Source: an uncultured Phascolarctobacterium sp. (lineage in GTDB: Bacteria; Bacillota; Negativicutes; Acidaminococcales; Acidaminococcaceae). From it: a stretch of 64,000 bases of DNA. The stretch covers positions 1-64,000 of the forward strand of contig CALCHC010000018.1 in assembly GCA_937901335.1 (NCBI GenBank), read 5' to 3'. The first letter of the stretch is position 1. Each line of letters starts with the position of its first letter. The position numbers and the translations under genes are program-made. The notes beneath the pieces were generated by a model. The model saw only the letters and a list, made by a program, of their open reading frames with translations, searched no databases and was not told the origin of the DNA. Shown piece after piece: positions 1 to 7,942 of this stretch.

Positions 1-151
1 TGAAACGTGTGCTCAAAACATAGCTAATCTGGGACGGAGCGCAAGAAAGCTTTTCAGCCAAGTCGCTTCTCTTTACCAGCAAAGCATCATCTCTATCGCG
101 CATAAACTCTTGAATAATAAAATTTTCTATAGCATCTGCTAAGTTTCTCAT
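1..151 (-). CDS. ctsR: CtsR transcriptional repressor, N-terminal part (cut by window edge)
   Basis: The first 50 codons read leftward off the window edge. The protein starts MRNLADAIENF and continues through VKRSDLAEKLSCAPSQISYV and LSTRF. This is the winged-helix N-terminus of CtsR, the Firmicute repressor of clp and other protein quality-control genes. The SD AAGGTGG lies 7 nt before the ATG at 151, which fixes the start. In this family ctsR usually heads a ctsR-mcsA-mcsB-clpC operon, so those genes are expected to the left of the window; that is inference. Confidence 0.88.
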   Translation of the reverse strand, partial: MRNLADAIENFIIQEFMRDRDDALLVKRSDLAEKLSCAPSQISYVLSTRF

Positions 152-208
152 ATCTATACCACCTTAATCTAATTGTAGTCAGTGTATTTTTGTAGGATTT
201 GTAATTTA

Positions 209-237
209 ATTATATTTGACATTTCGACTTTCTGCAA
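209..237 (-). promoter_or_regulatory. ctsR promoter with CtsR-box-like repeat in its spacer
   Basis: A -35 box TTGCAG (232-237) and -10 box TATAAT (209-214) are separated by exactly 17 nt, reading leftward toward ctsR. The spacer holds two direct repeats on the minus strand, AGTCGAA and TGTCAAA, resembling CtsR heptads (RGTCAAA). They are 8 nt apart start to start rather than the canonical 10, so autoregulation is plausible but not shown. Confidence 0.7.
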
Positions 238-268
238 GTGAAAAAATTTAAACACTTCGTCAAAGCAA

Positions 269-300
269 AAACGCTTGTGGCTAAATCGCCACAAGCGTTT
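269..300 (-). terminator. Terminator of the nrdDG operon
   Basis: A perfect 13-bp stem (AAACGCTTGTGGC, 269-281, with 288-300) has a 6-nt loop and is followed on the minus strand by a T-rich tract. It lies 25 nt after the nrdG stop and before the ctsR promoter. Confidence 0.85.
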
Positions 301-325
301 TATTTTACGTAAGTATATTTAATTT

Positions 326-871
326 TTATTTACCTTCAAATAAACCTTCGTTGTCATCCCACAATACAAGTTTATCTTCTTTTAAAGATTCTTGCACGCG
401 AATAACTCGTTGGTTAGCACTGCCACGGAAGCGCAGGTTGGGGTTCTTCAATTCCAAAACGAATTCACCGTCAACAAGCACATCAATGTAGGAAAGCATT
501 TCTTGAGTAACTTCCCAAGGGCCAAGGCTACCGGTCAACATATCTTTTTCAAAATCGTAACCGCTGTAGCACCACAAGGTTTTTTCAGGATACATTTCTT
601 TAAATCTACGAATCAAAGGAAGCAGAGCTTTTTGGTTAGCAGGTTCGAAAGGTTCGCCGCCAAGTAAGGACAAGCCTTTGATGTAAGTAGGTTTTAAAGC
701 TTCCAAGATTTCGTCTTCAACTTCTTTGGTAAATGGGTTACCATAGTGGAAGTCCCAAGCTTCCGGATTGAAGCAGCCTTTGCAATGATGGGTGCAACCG
801 CTAACGAACAAGGATACGCGGATGCCAGGGCCATTAGCTACATCTATTTTTTTAATGGTTGCGTAATTCAT
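326..871 (-). CDS. nrdG: Anaerobic ribonucleoside-triphosphate reductase activating protein
   Basis: This 181-residue radical-SAM enzyme makes the glycyl radical on NrdD, using a [4Fe-4S] cluster and S-adenosylmethionine. The cluster motif C26-x3-C30-x2-C33 is visible (SGCTHHCKGC), as is the GGEPF motif near residue 70. The length is normal for NrdG. It lies 12 nt downstream of nrdD and is cotranscribed with it, ahead of a strong terminator. The identification is secure. Confidence 0.96.
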   Translation of the reverse strand: MNYATIKKIDVANGPGIRVSLFVSGCTHHCKGCFNPEAWDFHYGNPFTKEVEDEILEALKPTYIKGLSLLGGEPFEPANQKALLPLIRRFKEMYPEKTLWCYSGYDFEKDMLTGSLGPWEVTQEMLSYIDVLVDGEFVLELKNPNLRFRGSANQRVIRVQESLKEDKLVLWDDNEGLFEGK

Positions 872-883
872 CTAGCTCACCTC

Positions 884-3010
884 TTACAGATGGAGTACAC
901 GTGCTTTAATTTCTTTGGTCTTGCCTACGTTCCAGAAGTTTTCACCCAAGTAACCGCAGGTACGACGAGTAACGTTCATTAAAGCATGGTCTTTGTTACC
1001 GCAAGCAGGGCATTCCCATTCGCCATCATCGTTGATGATGATTTCGCCATCAAAGCCGCATACATGGCAGTAGTCGGATTTGGTGTTGAATTCTGCGTAT
1101 TGAATGTTATCGTAAATGAAGCGTACAACATCTTCCAAAGCTTCGGTGTTATGACGCATATTGGGGATTTCTACATAAGAAATTGCGCCACCGGAAGAAA
1201 TCTTTTGGAATTGGCTTTCGAAAGCAAATTTTTGGAAAGCGTCGATATCTTCACGAACATCAATGTGGTAGGAGTTGGTGTAGTAACCTTTATCGGTAAT
1301 GTTGGGAACGCTACCGAATTTTTCTTTATCGATACGAGCGAAGCGGTAGCACAAGCTTTCTGCCGGAGTACCGTAGAGAGCAAAACCAATGTTGGTTTGT
1401 GCTTTCCATTTATCGCAAGCGCCACGCAAACGTTGCATTACGCGTACTGCGAAGTCTTCGCCTTCAGGTTCGGTATGGCTGCAGCCTTTAACTGCCATGG
1501 TAACTTCGTACAAGCCAATGTAACCCAAGGAAATGGAGGAGTAACCACCATAGAGGAAATGTTCAATGGATTCGCCTTTGCCCAAACGAGCAATTGCGCC
1601 ATATTGCCAATGTACAGGGCTTACATCACTACGAACTTTTTTCAACGCTTCATGACGGCACATCAAAGCTTCGTAGCAAAGTTGCAAACGTTCATCCAAG
1701 AGTTCCCAGAATTTCTTTTCGTCTTGACCGGAAATCAAACCGATTTGCGGAAGGTTGATGGAAACAACGCCTTGGTTGAAGCGACCTTCAAATTGGTATT
1801 TACCTTCTTCATTTTTCCAAGGAGCCAAGAAGCTGCGGCAACCCATGGGAGAGAATACGTTACCTTCGTAGTTTTCACGCATTTTCTTAGCGCTGATGTA
1901 GTCAGGATACATACGTTTAGCACTGCATTTTACTGCCAAATGGGTAATGTAATCGTATTTGCCACCTTTCAAGCAGTTAAGCTCGTCGAGTACATAAACC
2001 AGTTTGGGGAACGCAGGGGTAACATATACACCTTTGTCGTTTTTAATGCCTTGCAAACGTTGACGCAGAATTTCTTCTACGATCATTGCAGTTTCTTTCA
2101 GATACGGATCGTCTTCTTTCAAATGTAAGAACAAAGTTACGAAAGGAGATTGACCGTTGGTAGTCATCAATGTATTGATTTGGTATTGAATGGTTTGCAC
2201 GCCACTTTGAAGTTCTGCACGCAAACGTTCTTGTACCAAGTTTTCCAAAGTTTCTTCGTCAATTTTGCCGCCAGATGCTTCCAAAATATTGCGTTTGAAT
2301 TTGTCATAGCTACGGCGCAAGTATTTACCCAAGTGGCAGATATCTACAGATTGACCGCCATATTGGGAAGAAGCAACGGATGCGATGATTTGGGTCATAA
2401 CGGTGCAGGCAACTTGGAAGCTTTTGGGGCTTTCAATCATTTTACCGTTCATTACAGTACCTTTATCAAGCATATCGCTGATATTAATCAAGCAGCAGTT
2501 GAAAATAGGTTGAATGAAATAGTCAGCGTCATGGAAGTGGAGCACACCTTCATCGTGAGCTGCGGAGATTTTTTCCGGCAGGATGATACGTCTGGTCAAG
2601 TCTTTGGAAACTTCGCCAGCGATCAAGTCACGTTGGGTAGCAGCCATAACAGCGTTTTTGTTAGAGTTTTCTTCCATAACATCTTTATTGCTGTTACGAA
2701 TCAAGGACAGGATGGATTCGTCAGTGGTGTTAGCTTTACGAACCAAAGCACGTTTGTAACGGTAAATGATGTATTGTTTTGCCAATTCAAATTTACCTGC
2801 ATCCATCAAGCTATGTTCTACGATGTCTTGGATATCTTCTACCAACAAACGCATTCTGTTGCGGGATTGCACATTTTTAGCAATCTCTAAAATCTTATAT
2901 TCTTCAATTCTGTCTTGGGGGTCAACAACAGCATTTGCCTTTTGAATAGCGACAACAATTTTACTACTATCAAAATCAACGGTAGTACCATCGCGTTTAA
3001 TAACTTTCAT
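884..3010 (-). CDS. nrdD: Anaerobic ribonucleoside-triphosphate reductase
   Basis: This 708-residue class III ribonucleotide reductase makes dNTPs without oxygen. An ATP-cone allosteric domain occupies about residues 1-90. The C-terminus carries the zinc site C648, C651, C667, C670 and the glycyl-radical motif RRTCGYLG, with the radical glycine at about 686. The start ATG at 3010 follows a GGAGGAGA-type SD. It is the first gene of nrdDG. Upstream lie a good promoter and two or three NrdR-like boxes, so NrdR repression in response to nucleotide level is likely. It indicates strictly or facultatively anaerobic life. Confidence 0.97.
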   Translation of the reverse strand: MKVIKRDGTTVDFDSSKIVVAIQKANAVVDPQDRIEEYKILEIAKNVQSRNRMRLLVEDIQDIVEHSLMDAGKFELAKQYIIYRYKRALVRKANTTDESILSLIRNSNKDVMEENSNKNAVMAATQRDLIAGEVSKDLTRRIILPEKISAAHDEGVLHFHDADYFIQPIFNCCLINISDMLDKGTVMNGKMIESPKSFQVACTVMTQIIASVASSQYGGQSVDICHLGKYLRRSYDKFKRNILEASGGKIDEETLENLVQERLRAELQSGVQTIQYQINTLMTTNGQSPFVTLFLHLKEDDPYLKETAMIVEEILRQRLQGIKNDKGVYVTPAFPKLVYVLDELNCLKGGKYDYITHLAVKCSAKRMYPDYISAKKMRENYEGNVFSPMGCRSFLAPWKNEEGKYQFEGRFNQGVVSINLPQIGLISGQDEKKFWELLDERLQLCYEALMCRHEALKKVRSDVSPVHWQYGAIARLGKGESIEHFLYGGYSSISLGYIGLYEVTMAVKGCSHTEPEGEDFAVRVMQRLRGACDKWKAQTNIGFALYGTPAESLCYRFARIDKEKFGSVPNITDKGYYTNSYHIDVREDIDAFQKFAFESQFQKISSGGAISYVEIPNMRHNTEALEDVVRFIYDNIQYAEFNTKSDYCHVCGFDGEIIINDDGEWECPACGNKDHALMNVTRRTCGYLGENFWNVGKTKEIKARVLHL

Positions 3011-3098
3011 AGCCCTCTCTCCTCCTAATTAACAACTAAAAGCTTATCTTATTTTAAACTTAACATTTGTATTATTTGATGAGCAATGCAATACGTAA

Positions 3099-3179
3099 AC
3101 ACATTATATTGCATTAACCTCGTTTATTATAACACAATATATCTGCCCTCGCAATAAAGTTAAGCACTATATATGGTGA
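3099..3179 (-). promoter_or_regulatory. nrdDG promoter with NrdR-like boxes
   Basis: The leftward promoter has -35 TTGCGA (3149-3154), a 17-nt spacer and -10 TATAAT (3126-3131). Box A (3132-3147, ACACAATATATCTGCC) fills the spacer. Box B (3164-3179, GCACTATATATGGTGA) lies 32 bp away centre to centre, about three helical turns, the geometry known for paired NrdR sites. A third similar sequence (3099-3114, ACACATTATATTGCAT) lies 33 bp on the other side, near the expected transcription start. Compared with the NrdR consensus ACACWATATATWGTGT, box B and the third box match 13 of 16 positions and box A 11 of 16. Confidence 0.75.
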
Positions 3180-3224
3180 TAGCTCCAAAAATTTTCCCAT
3201 CTATTTTGTTGCACAAATTCCTAA

Positions 3225-3263
3225 AAATTTCAGGAAATTTGGTCTTGACTTTACAATAAAGTC
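3225..3263. repeat. Two adjacent perfect palindromes upstream of the EamA gene
   Basis: AAATTTC-AG-GAAATTT (3225-3240) and GACTTTA-CAA-TAAAGTC (3247-3263) sit 100-140 bp upstream of the EamA promoter. Their sizes fit operators for dimeric regulators. No regulator is identified. The rest of 3181-3360 shows nothing I can name. Confidence 0.4.
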
Positions 3264-3362
3264 TTGCGACGAAACATAGTTAAAAAACTAAACCAGTTTA
3301 AAAATCTGAAAACCTTGCTCTTATGTGCTTTTCCACTGTTTTCAGAAAAAGACAACTAAATA

Positions 3363-3391
3363 TTCCACGTCTCTACAAAAAGTGATACAAT
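3363..3391 (+). promoter_or_regulatory. Promoter of the EamA transporter gene
   Basis: An extended -10 (TG-A-TACAAT, 3383-3391) is preceded by a weak -35 TTCCAC (3363-3368) at 17 nt. The predicted start lies about 30 nt upstream of the ATG. Confidence 0.55.
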
Positions 3392-3428
3392 ACTGTTTAT
3401 TAAATTCATTCAGTTTGGAGAATTACCC

Positions 3429-4337
3429 ATGCATAATTTTAGTGGCGTATTCATGCTCACACTTTGCTCCCTCATTTGGGGCACTGCCTTCATAGCCCAA
3501 AGTGTTGGTGCAGAATACTTAGAACCTCTTACCTTTAACTGCGCTCGTAGCGTTTTAGCAACGCTCTTTTTATTCCCTTGCTTCCTTTTCTTCGACAAGC
3601 TTGCCGGCAAAAAGCTTAGCCTTTGGGGAACTGATGACAAAGTTGCTCGTCAAAAACTTTTGCGTGGCGGCATCATCTGTGGTTTAGCGTTAACCGTTGC
3701 CAGTCTCTTCCAACAAATTGGCATGGCTTATACAACAGTTGGCAAAGGCGGATTTATTACTTCATTATATATAGTCATAGTGCCAATTTTAGGCATGCTC
3801 GCTTTCAAAACCAAGGTCAATATTTTACAATGGATCAGCGTACTGATTGCTACTGTTGGTATGTACTTCATCTGCATCAACGAAGCCTTCACCATTAACA
3901 AGGGCGATATGTATATTTTAATCTGCGCCTTCTGCTTTAGTATTCACATCCTGTGCATCGAAAGTGTTATTCAAGGCTTAGACGGCGTGCGACTTTCCTT
4001 CATTCAATTTGCAGTTTGCACCATCGCCAATGGTATCTTGATGTTTATTTTTGAAAGTCCCTCTATGGAAAATCTCTACCTCGCTTGGCAACCGGTGTTT
4101 TACGCAGGCATTATGTCCAGCGGTGTAGCCTACACTCTACAAATTGTCGGACAAAAATATGTCAGCTCCGTTCTGGCATCCATGCTTATGAGCTTAGAAA
4201 GCGTCTTTGCCATGCTCAGTGGTTGGTTGCTTTTGAACCAAGTACTTACCATGCGTGAGTTTTGGGGTTGCGCGTTGGTATTTGCGGCAATCATCTTGGC
4301 ACAACTTCCACCTAAAATGTTTGGAATGAAAGAATAA
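3429..4337 (+). CDS. EamA/DMT-family membrane transporter
   Basis: This 302-residue protein has about ten hydrophobic segments arranged as two repeated EamA domains (roughly residues 5-145 and 155-298). Such proteins are inner-membrane exporters or permeases for metabolites and amino acids; the substrate cannot be read from sequence. The N-terminal LIWGTAFIAQSVGAEYLEP stretch and the SVLASMLMSLESVFA segment near residue 245 are typical. The SD TTGGAG precedes the ATG. It stands alone with its own promoter and a shared terminator. Confidence 0.88.
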   Translation: MHNFSGVFMLTLCSLIWGTAFIAQSVGAEYLEPLTFNCARSVLATLFLFPCFLFFDKLAGKKLSLWGTDDKVARQKLLRGGIICGLALTVASLFQQIGMAYTTVGKGGFITSLYIVIVPILGMLAFKTKVNILQWISVLIATVGMYFICINEAFTINKGDMYILICAFCFSIHILCIESVIQGLDGVRLSFIQFAVCTIANGILMFIFESPSMENLYLAWQPVFYAGIMSSGVAYTLQIVGQKYVSSVLASMLMSLESVFAMLSGWLLLNQVLTMREFWGCALVFAAIILAQLPPKMFGMKE

Positions 4338-4342
4338 AACAA

Positions 4343-4370
4343 AAAAGGACTGTCTTCCGACAGTCCTTTT
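4343..4370. terminator. Bidirectional terminator between the EamA and rhodanese genes
   Basis: A 12-bp perfect stem (AAAAGGACTGTC, 4343-4354, with 4359-4370), loop TTCC, and T-rich tracts on both strands. It serves the two convergent genes. Confidence 0.9.
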
Positions 4371-4382
4371 ATTTTTGCTAAT

Positions 4383-4757
4383 TTATTTTACTAATTCGCC
4401 TTTCCAGCGATTGATGCCGCCAAAGTCTTCAATATCCTTGTAGCCCAATTCTACCAAAGCTTTTTTAGCAATGGCACTACGTCTACCACTACGGCAGTAC
4501 AGTACGATTTCCTTTTCTTTATCAGGAAGCACAGTTGCTGCCTTAAGAGCTATTTCGTCATAAGGAAGCAAGATTGCAGAAGCGATATGTCCTGCATCAA
4601 ATTCTTCTTGGGTACGTACATCAAGGAGTACAAAGTTTTCTTGTGCGTTCAATTTATTTTGCAGTTCTTCATATTTCATCGTTTGATTTGCGTTACCACT
4701 TTGCATAAACATAAACAAACCTCCAATAACTAAAGCTATCATTAAAATATATTTCAT
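4383..4757 (-). CDS. Membrane-anchored rhodanese-like sulfurtransferase
   Basis: This 124-residue protein begins with one hydrophobic segment (about residues 4-18) that acts as a signal or anchor. A single rhodanese domain follows, with the CRSGRR active-site loop holding the catalytic cysteine C88. The fold carries persulfide sulfur. The location outside the cytoplasmic membrane is inferred from the N-terminus. The SD GAGGTGAT precedes the start, and a TATAAT -10 box lies at 4789-4794 with a weak -35. The substrate is unknown. Confidence 0.88.
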   Translation of the reverse strand: MKYILMIALVIGGLFMFMQSGNANQTMKYEELQNKLNAQENFVLLDVRTQEEFDAGHIASAILLPYDEIALKAATVLPDKEKEIVLYCRSGRRSAIAKKALVELGYKDIEDFGGINRWKGELVK

Positions 4758-4850
4758 CTTATCACCTCAATCTATATCTGTTGTCTATATTATAGCAAGT
4801 TACTAGTTTATATTACAAGTCTTCAAAGAAAATGCTACAAAGAATTCAAA

Positions 4851-4879
4851 AAGCGTGCTACGAAAATCGTAACACGCTT
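4851..4879 (-). terminator. Terminator of the SGNH-MGMT fusion gene
   Basis: The stem AAGCGTG-C-TACGA pairs with TCGTA-A-CACGCTT across one mismatch and an AAA loop. It is followed on the minus strand by TTTTTGAATT. Confidence 0.8.
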
Positions 4880-4892
4880 ATTTTTATGCTTA

Positions 4893-5951
4893 TTAAAGTT
4901 CTACGCCTTCAAGTTTAAGCAAGTATTCTTTTTTATCTACGCCTGCAGCGTAACCGGTAACTTTGTTACCTTTGCCAACTACGCGGTGGCAGGGAACAAC
5001 GATGCAGATGGGATTACGGTTGTTTGCCATGCCAACGGAACGGCTTGCTTTCGGATTGCCCAAAGCGGTAGCAATGTCTTGGTAGGTACGAACTTCACCG
5101 TAAGGAATTTTTTGTAATTCATTCCAAACGCTTACTTGGTATTCAGTACCAGCTACATCTAAAGGCAGGTCAAAAGTGGTGCGTTCTTTAGCGAAGTATT
5201 CTTTAAGTTGTTTAGAAGCTTCTGCCAAGAATTTATTGTCATTTGCATAGAATGCAGTTACATCTTCGTCAGTGAAAGCAATTTCTACAATGCCTTTGTC
5301 ACTAGCGCTGATGCGCAAATTGCCAACAGGAGTTTCCAACAAGCAAGAAGCAATATCTTCATAGTATTCTTCGATAACTTCTTCTGCTTCTTCAACCTCT
5401 TGCACAACTTCTTTAGAAGCCCATTCGCTTACCAACGGAGCAGCGTATTTACCCATGTTTTTATAGGTAGTTGCTTTCGGATGTACGCTGTCCAAATAAG
5501 CAAGTCTGCGTTCCAAAGAGCTCATACCTACTGCAGGTTGCAAGTCGAGCATGAAAACTTTGTCAGAGTATTTTTCATATACTGCTCTGCCCAAAGATTG
5601 CAATTGCACGTTGAGCATAGGTTCTGCGCTGATCAAAGGAAGTACGATGCAAAGAGAGTAGTTCTTTTCTTCGCACCATTTTACTAATTTAGCGTAATCT
5701 TCCAAAATATGTTTTTCAGGACGACCTTGGATGATGTCGTTAGCACCACCAAAGAACAAAATATGTTTTACGTGTTCCGGCAAGCTGGTCATTTTCAGAC
5801 GAGTGAGAATGTCATCACAGCAATCACCGCAAACACCGTAGTTAAGCATTTTAATTTCAGCATGTTTTTCTGCTTCTGCAATCCAAGAATTGTTATTAGA
5901 ATAGGGGAAACCTTGAACCAAGGAATCACCAAAACAAGCAATGTAATTCAT
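4893..5951 (-). CDS. SGNH/GDSL hydrolase fused to O6-alkylguanine-DNA alkyltransferase
   Basis: One uninterrupted frame of 352 residues joins two unrelated enzymes. Residues 1-178 are an SGNH esterase: the FGDSLVQG block with nucleophile S10, GGAND with N71, and DSVHP with D154 and H157. An acidic linker (about 180-200, rich in E) follows. Residues 203-352 are an Ogt/MGMT suicide DNA-repair domain with the PCHRV motif (acceptor C321) and the preceding RSVGMANNRNP helix. Both active sites look intact. There is no signal peptide, so it is cytoplasmic. The SD AGAGGT precedes the start. The fusion is unusual; a frameshift artefact is unlikely because both halves are complete. Confidence 0.88.
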   Translation of the reverse strand: MNYIACFGDSLVQGFPYSNNNSWIAEAEKHAEIKMLNYGVCGDCCDDILTRLKMTSLPEHVKHILFFGGANDIIQGRPEKHILEDYAKLVKWCEEKNYSLCIVLPLISAEPMLNVQLQSLGRAVYEKYSDKVFMLDLQPAVGMSSLERRLAYLDSVHPKATTYKNMGKYAAPLVSEWASKEVVQEVEEAEEVIEEYYEDIASCLLETPVGNLRISASDKGIVEIAFTDEDVTAFYANDNKFLAEASKQLKEYFAKERTTFDLPLDVAGTEYQVSVWNELQKIPYGEVRTYQDIATALGNPKASRSVGMANNRNPICIVVPCHRVVGKGNKVTGYAAGVDKKEYLLKLEGVEL

Positions 5952-5987
5952 TACGAACCCTACCTCTTCAAAAACGATATCCGCTAT

Positions 5988-6039
5988 ATTATAACAAATA
6001 ATTGGTGATATTTACAAGCTTCTATGTGAATGATAGAAT
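5988..6039. promoter_or_regulatory. Overlapping divergent promoters (SGNH-MGMT and alcohol dehydrogenase)
   Basis: Rightward: TTTACA (6011-6016), 17 nt, then TG-A-TAGAAT (6031-6039). Leftward: TTGTAA (complement of 6012-6017), 18 nt, then TATAAT (complement of 5988-5993). The two -35 boxes occupy almost the same bases on opposite strands, so one polymerase would exclude the other. Confidence 0.6.
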
Positions 6040-6070
6040 GAATTTATAAATAAAAATGGAGGTTTCTATT

Positions 6071-7255
6071 ATGGATAATTTTAACTTTCAAGCTCCTACC
6101 CGCGTAATCTTCGGCAAAAACACCGAAGCTCAAGCAGGTGCTCTTTGCAAACAATATGGTGCACATAAAGTTCTCGTTCATTTTGGCGGTAATAGTGCTA
6201 AAGCTTCCGGTCTTTTAGACAGAGTATGCGCAAGCCTTACTGAAGCTGGTCTTGAATTCGTACTTCTGGGCGGTGTTGTTCCTAACCCTCGTCTTTCCAA
6301 AGTTTATGAAGGCATTGAACTGTGCAAAGCAGAAGGCGTTGACTTCATCCTCGCTGTTGGCGGCGGTAGCACCATCGATAGTGCTAAAGCTATTGCTTAC
6401 GGTCTTGCCAACGAAGGCGACGTTTGGGAATATTATGAAGGCAAACGTACCGTTACTGGTAGCATTCCCACCGCAGCAGTACTTACCATTGCAGCAGCAG
6501 GCAGTGAAATGAGTACTTCTTCCGTAATCACTAATGAAAATGGCTGGCTGAAACGTGGTTTAACTTCCACCTATGCTTACTGCAAATTCTGCATCCTGAA
6601 TCCGGAACTTACCTACACTCTTCCTGCATACCAAACTGCAAGCGGTTGTGTAGATATTATGATGCACACCTTGGAACGCTTCTTCACCGCAGAAAGCACT
6701 CACCAATTGGACATCATCGATAGAATCAGCGAAAGCGTTTTGAAAACTACCATGCGCAACGCTCAAATTCTTAAAGCAGATCCCACCAACTACGACGCTC
6801 GTGCAGAAATTATGTGGTGTGGTTCTCTTTCCCACAACGATACTACCGGTGAACGTAGCTTTGGTGACTGGGCTTGCCACCAAATCGAACACGAACTGAG
6901 CGGCATTTGGGACATTGCTCACGGTGCAGGCTTGGCTGCAATTTGGGGTAGCTGGGCTCGTTACGTTTACAAACACAACCTCCCCCGTTTCGTACAATTG
7001 GCAGTAAATGTTATGGGCGTACCTAACGACTTCCGTAACCAAGAAGCTACTGCTCTCGAAGGCATTGCAAGAATGGAAGAATTCTTCCGTAGCATTGATA
7101 TGCCTACCAGCATCGGCGAAATGGGCATTGAACTGACCGAAGAAAACATCAAAGAACTTGCTTACAAATGTAGCTTTATGAACACTCGCACTGTAGGTAA
7201 AGTGAAGGCGCTGGATATCACTGATATGGAAGCAATTTACAGAGCAGCAAAATAG
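6071..7255 (+). CDS. Iron-containing NAD(P)H-dependent alcohol dehydrogenase (butanol-dehydrogenase type)
   Basis: This 394-residue cytoplasmic group III dehydrogenase interconverts aldehydes and alcohols. Visible features are the nucleotide-binding GGGSTIDSAK motif (97-106) and the metal-binding region around GDWACHQIEHELSGIWDIAHGAG, with the expected Asp and His ligands. The family is BdhA/YqhD/YugJ-like and the natural substrate is uncertain. An ATG at 6056 overlaps the SD GGAGG (6058-6062), so the start is the ATG at 6071, 8 nt downstream. It is monocistronic, with its own extended -10 promoter and a terminator. Confidence 0.93.
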   Translation: MDNFNFQAPTRVIFGKNTEAQAGALCKQYGAHKVLVHFGGNSAKASGLLDRVCASLTEAGLEFVLLGGVVPNPRLSKVYEGIELCKAEGVDFILAVGGGSTIDSAKAIAYGLANEGDVWEYYEGKRTVTGSIPTAAVLTIAAAGSEMSTSSVITNENGWLKRGLTSTYAYCKFCILNPELTYTLPAYQTASGCVDIMMHTLERFFTAESTHQLDIIDRISESVLKTTMRNAQILKADPTNYDARAEIMWCGSLSHNDTTGERSFGDWACHQIEHELSGIWDIAHGAGLAAIWGSWARYVYKHNLPRFVQLAVNVMGVPNDFRNQEATALEGIARMEEFFRSIDMPTSIGEMGIELTEENIKELAYKCSFMNTRTVGKVKALDITDMEAIYRAAK

Positions 7256-7263
7256 AAATAAAA

Positions 7264-7289
7264 AACTCCGCATCGTTTGATGCGGAGTT
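7264..7289. terminator. Bidirectional terminator between the alcohol dehydrogenase and rpmA
   Basis: An 11-bp stem AACTCCGCATC with loop GTTT and A/T-rich flanks on both sides serves the two convergent transcripts. Confidence 0.88.
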
Positions 7290-7308
7290 AATTTTTTATG
7301 GTTGCTAA

Positions 7309-7602
7309 TTACATAGCAGCTTCATCAACAGGATATACGCTGATTTGGCGTTTGTCACGGCCTTTGCGTTCAAATTTTACACGACCTTCTACTTTAGCAT
7401 AGATGGTGTAATCTTTGCCCATACCTACATTGTTACCGGGATGGAATTTGGTACCACGTTGACGAACGATGATGGAACCAGCGGTTACCAATTGGGAGTC
7501 ATGAGCTTTGGTGCCCAAACGTTGAGCGTTAGAGTCACGACCGTTTTTGGAGCTACCGGTACCTACTTTATGTGCGTGCAATTGCAGAATAAGTTTAAAC
7601 AT
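7309..7602 (-). CDS. rpmA: 50S ribosomal protein L27 with cleavable N-terminal extension
   Basis: This 97-residue protein sits near the peptidyl-transferase centre. The body is typical ([46 protein letters not shown]). The N-terminus reads [14 protein letters not shown]. In Firmicutes the first nine or so residues are removed by the Prp protease at a motif like LQFFA or LQLFA; here it is LQLHA. A GTG at 7611 overlaps the SD AGGAGGTG, so the start is the ATG at 7602. It is the last gene of rplU-prp-rpmA. Confidence 0.95.
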   Translation of the reverse strand: MFKLILQLHAHKVGTGSSKNGRDSNAQRLGTKAHDSQLVTAGSIIVRQRGTKFHPGNNVGMGKDYTIYAKVEGRVKFERKGRDKRQISVYPVDEAAM

Positions 7603-7607
7603 TACTT

Positions 7608-7937
7608 TCACCTCCTATGTTCTTTGATGCGAACATATTGCGGAAACTCTTGCGCTAATTCTTCCACACCATAGTACATGGTCATCAGAAGAGCTTGCGA
7701 CAATTCATCCGGTGCACTGTTCAGTGCTACTTCTAATATACCGTCTACTTCATCCACACGGTAGAACGGCTTACGTTTTAAGTGTCTTTCCAGTCCAATA
7801 ATGGGTGCTTGCGTAAGCACGGAAACAGAATTGCAAATCAAATCATATTCGCCTGCTTTTGCTGATTCCGCATGACCACTAACTTTATAGCCAGTAATCA
7901 TTCCATTTTTGTCCAAGGTTACATCTATCTTAATCAT
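7608..7937 (-). CDS. prp: Prp cysteine protease (processes L27)
   Basis: This 109-residue YsxB-family protein lies between rplU and rpmA, the conserved position. The catalytic pair is visible as H22 (in SGHAE) and C35 (in [10 protein letters not shown]). Prp removes the N-terminal extension of L27 during ribosome assembly. Five-base gaps separate it from both neighbours, so the three genes are one operon. Confidence 0.92.
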   Translation of the reverse strand: MIKIDVTLDKNGMITGYKVSGHAESAKAGEYDLICNSVSVLTQAPIIGLERHLKRKPFYRVDEVDGILEVALNSAPDELSQALLMTMYYGVEELAQEFPQYVRIKEHRR

Positions 7938-7942
7938 AAAAA

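Noticed and set aside
986..2128. Open frame opposite nrdD
   Set aside because: It is an antisense shadow; nrdD is complete and conserved over the same bases.
7603..7611. GTG at 7611 as the rpmA start
   Set aside because: It lies inside the SD AGGAGGTG, and L27 sequences begin at the downstream ATG.
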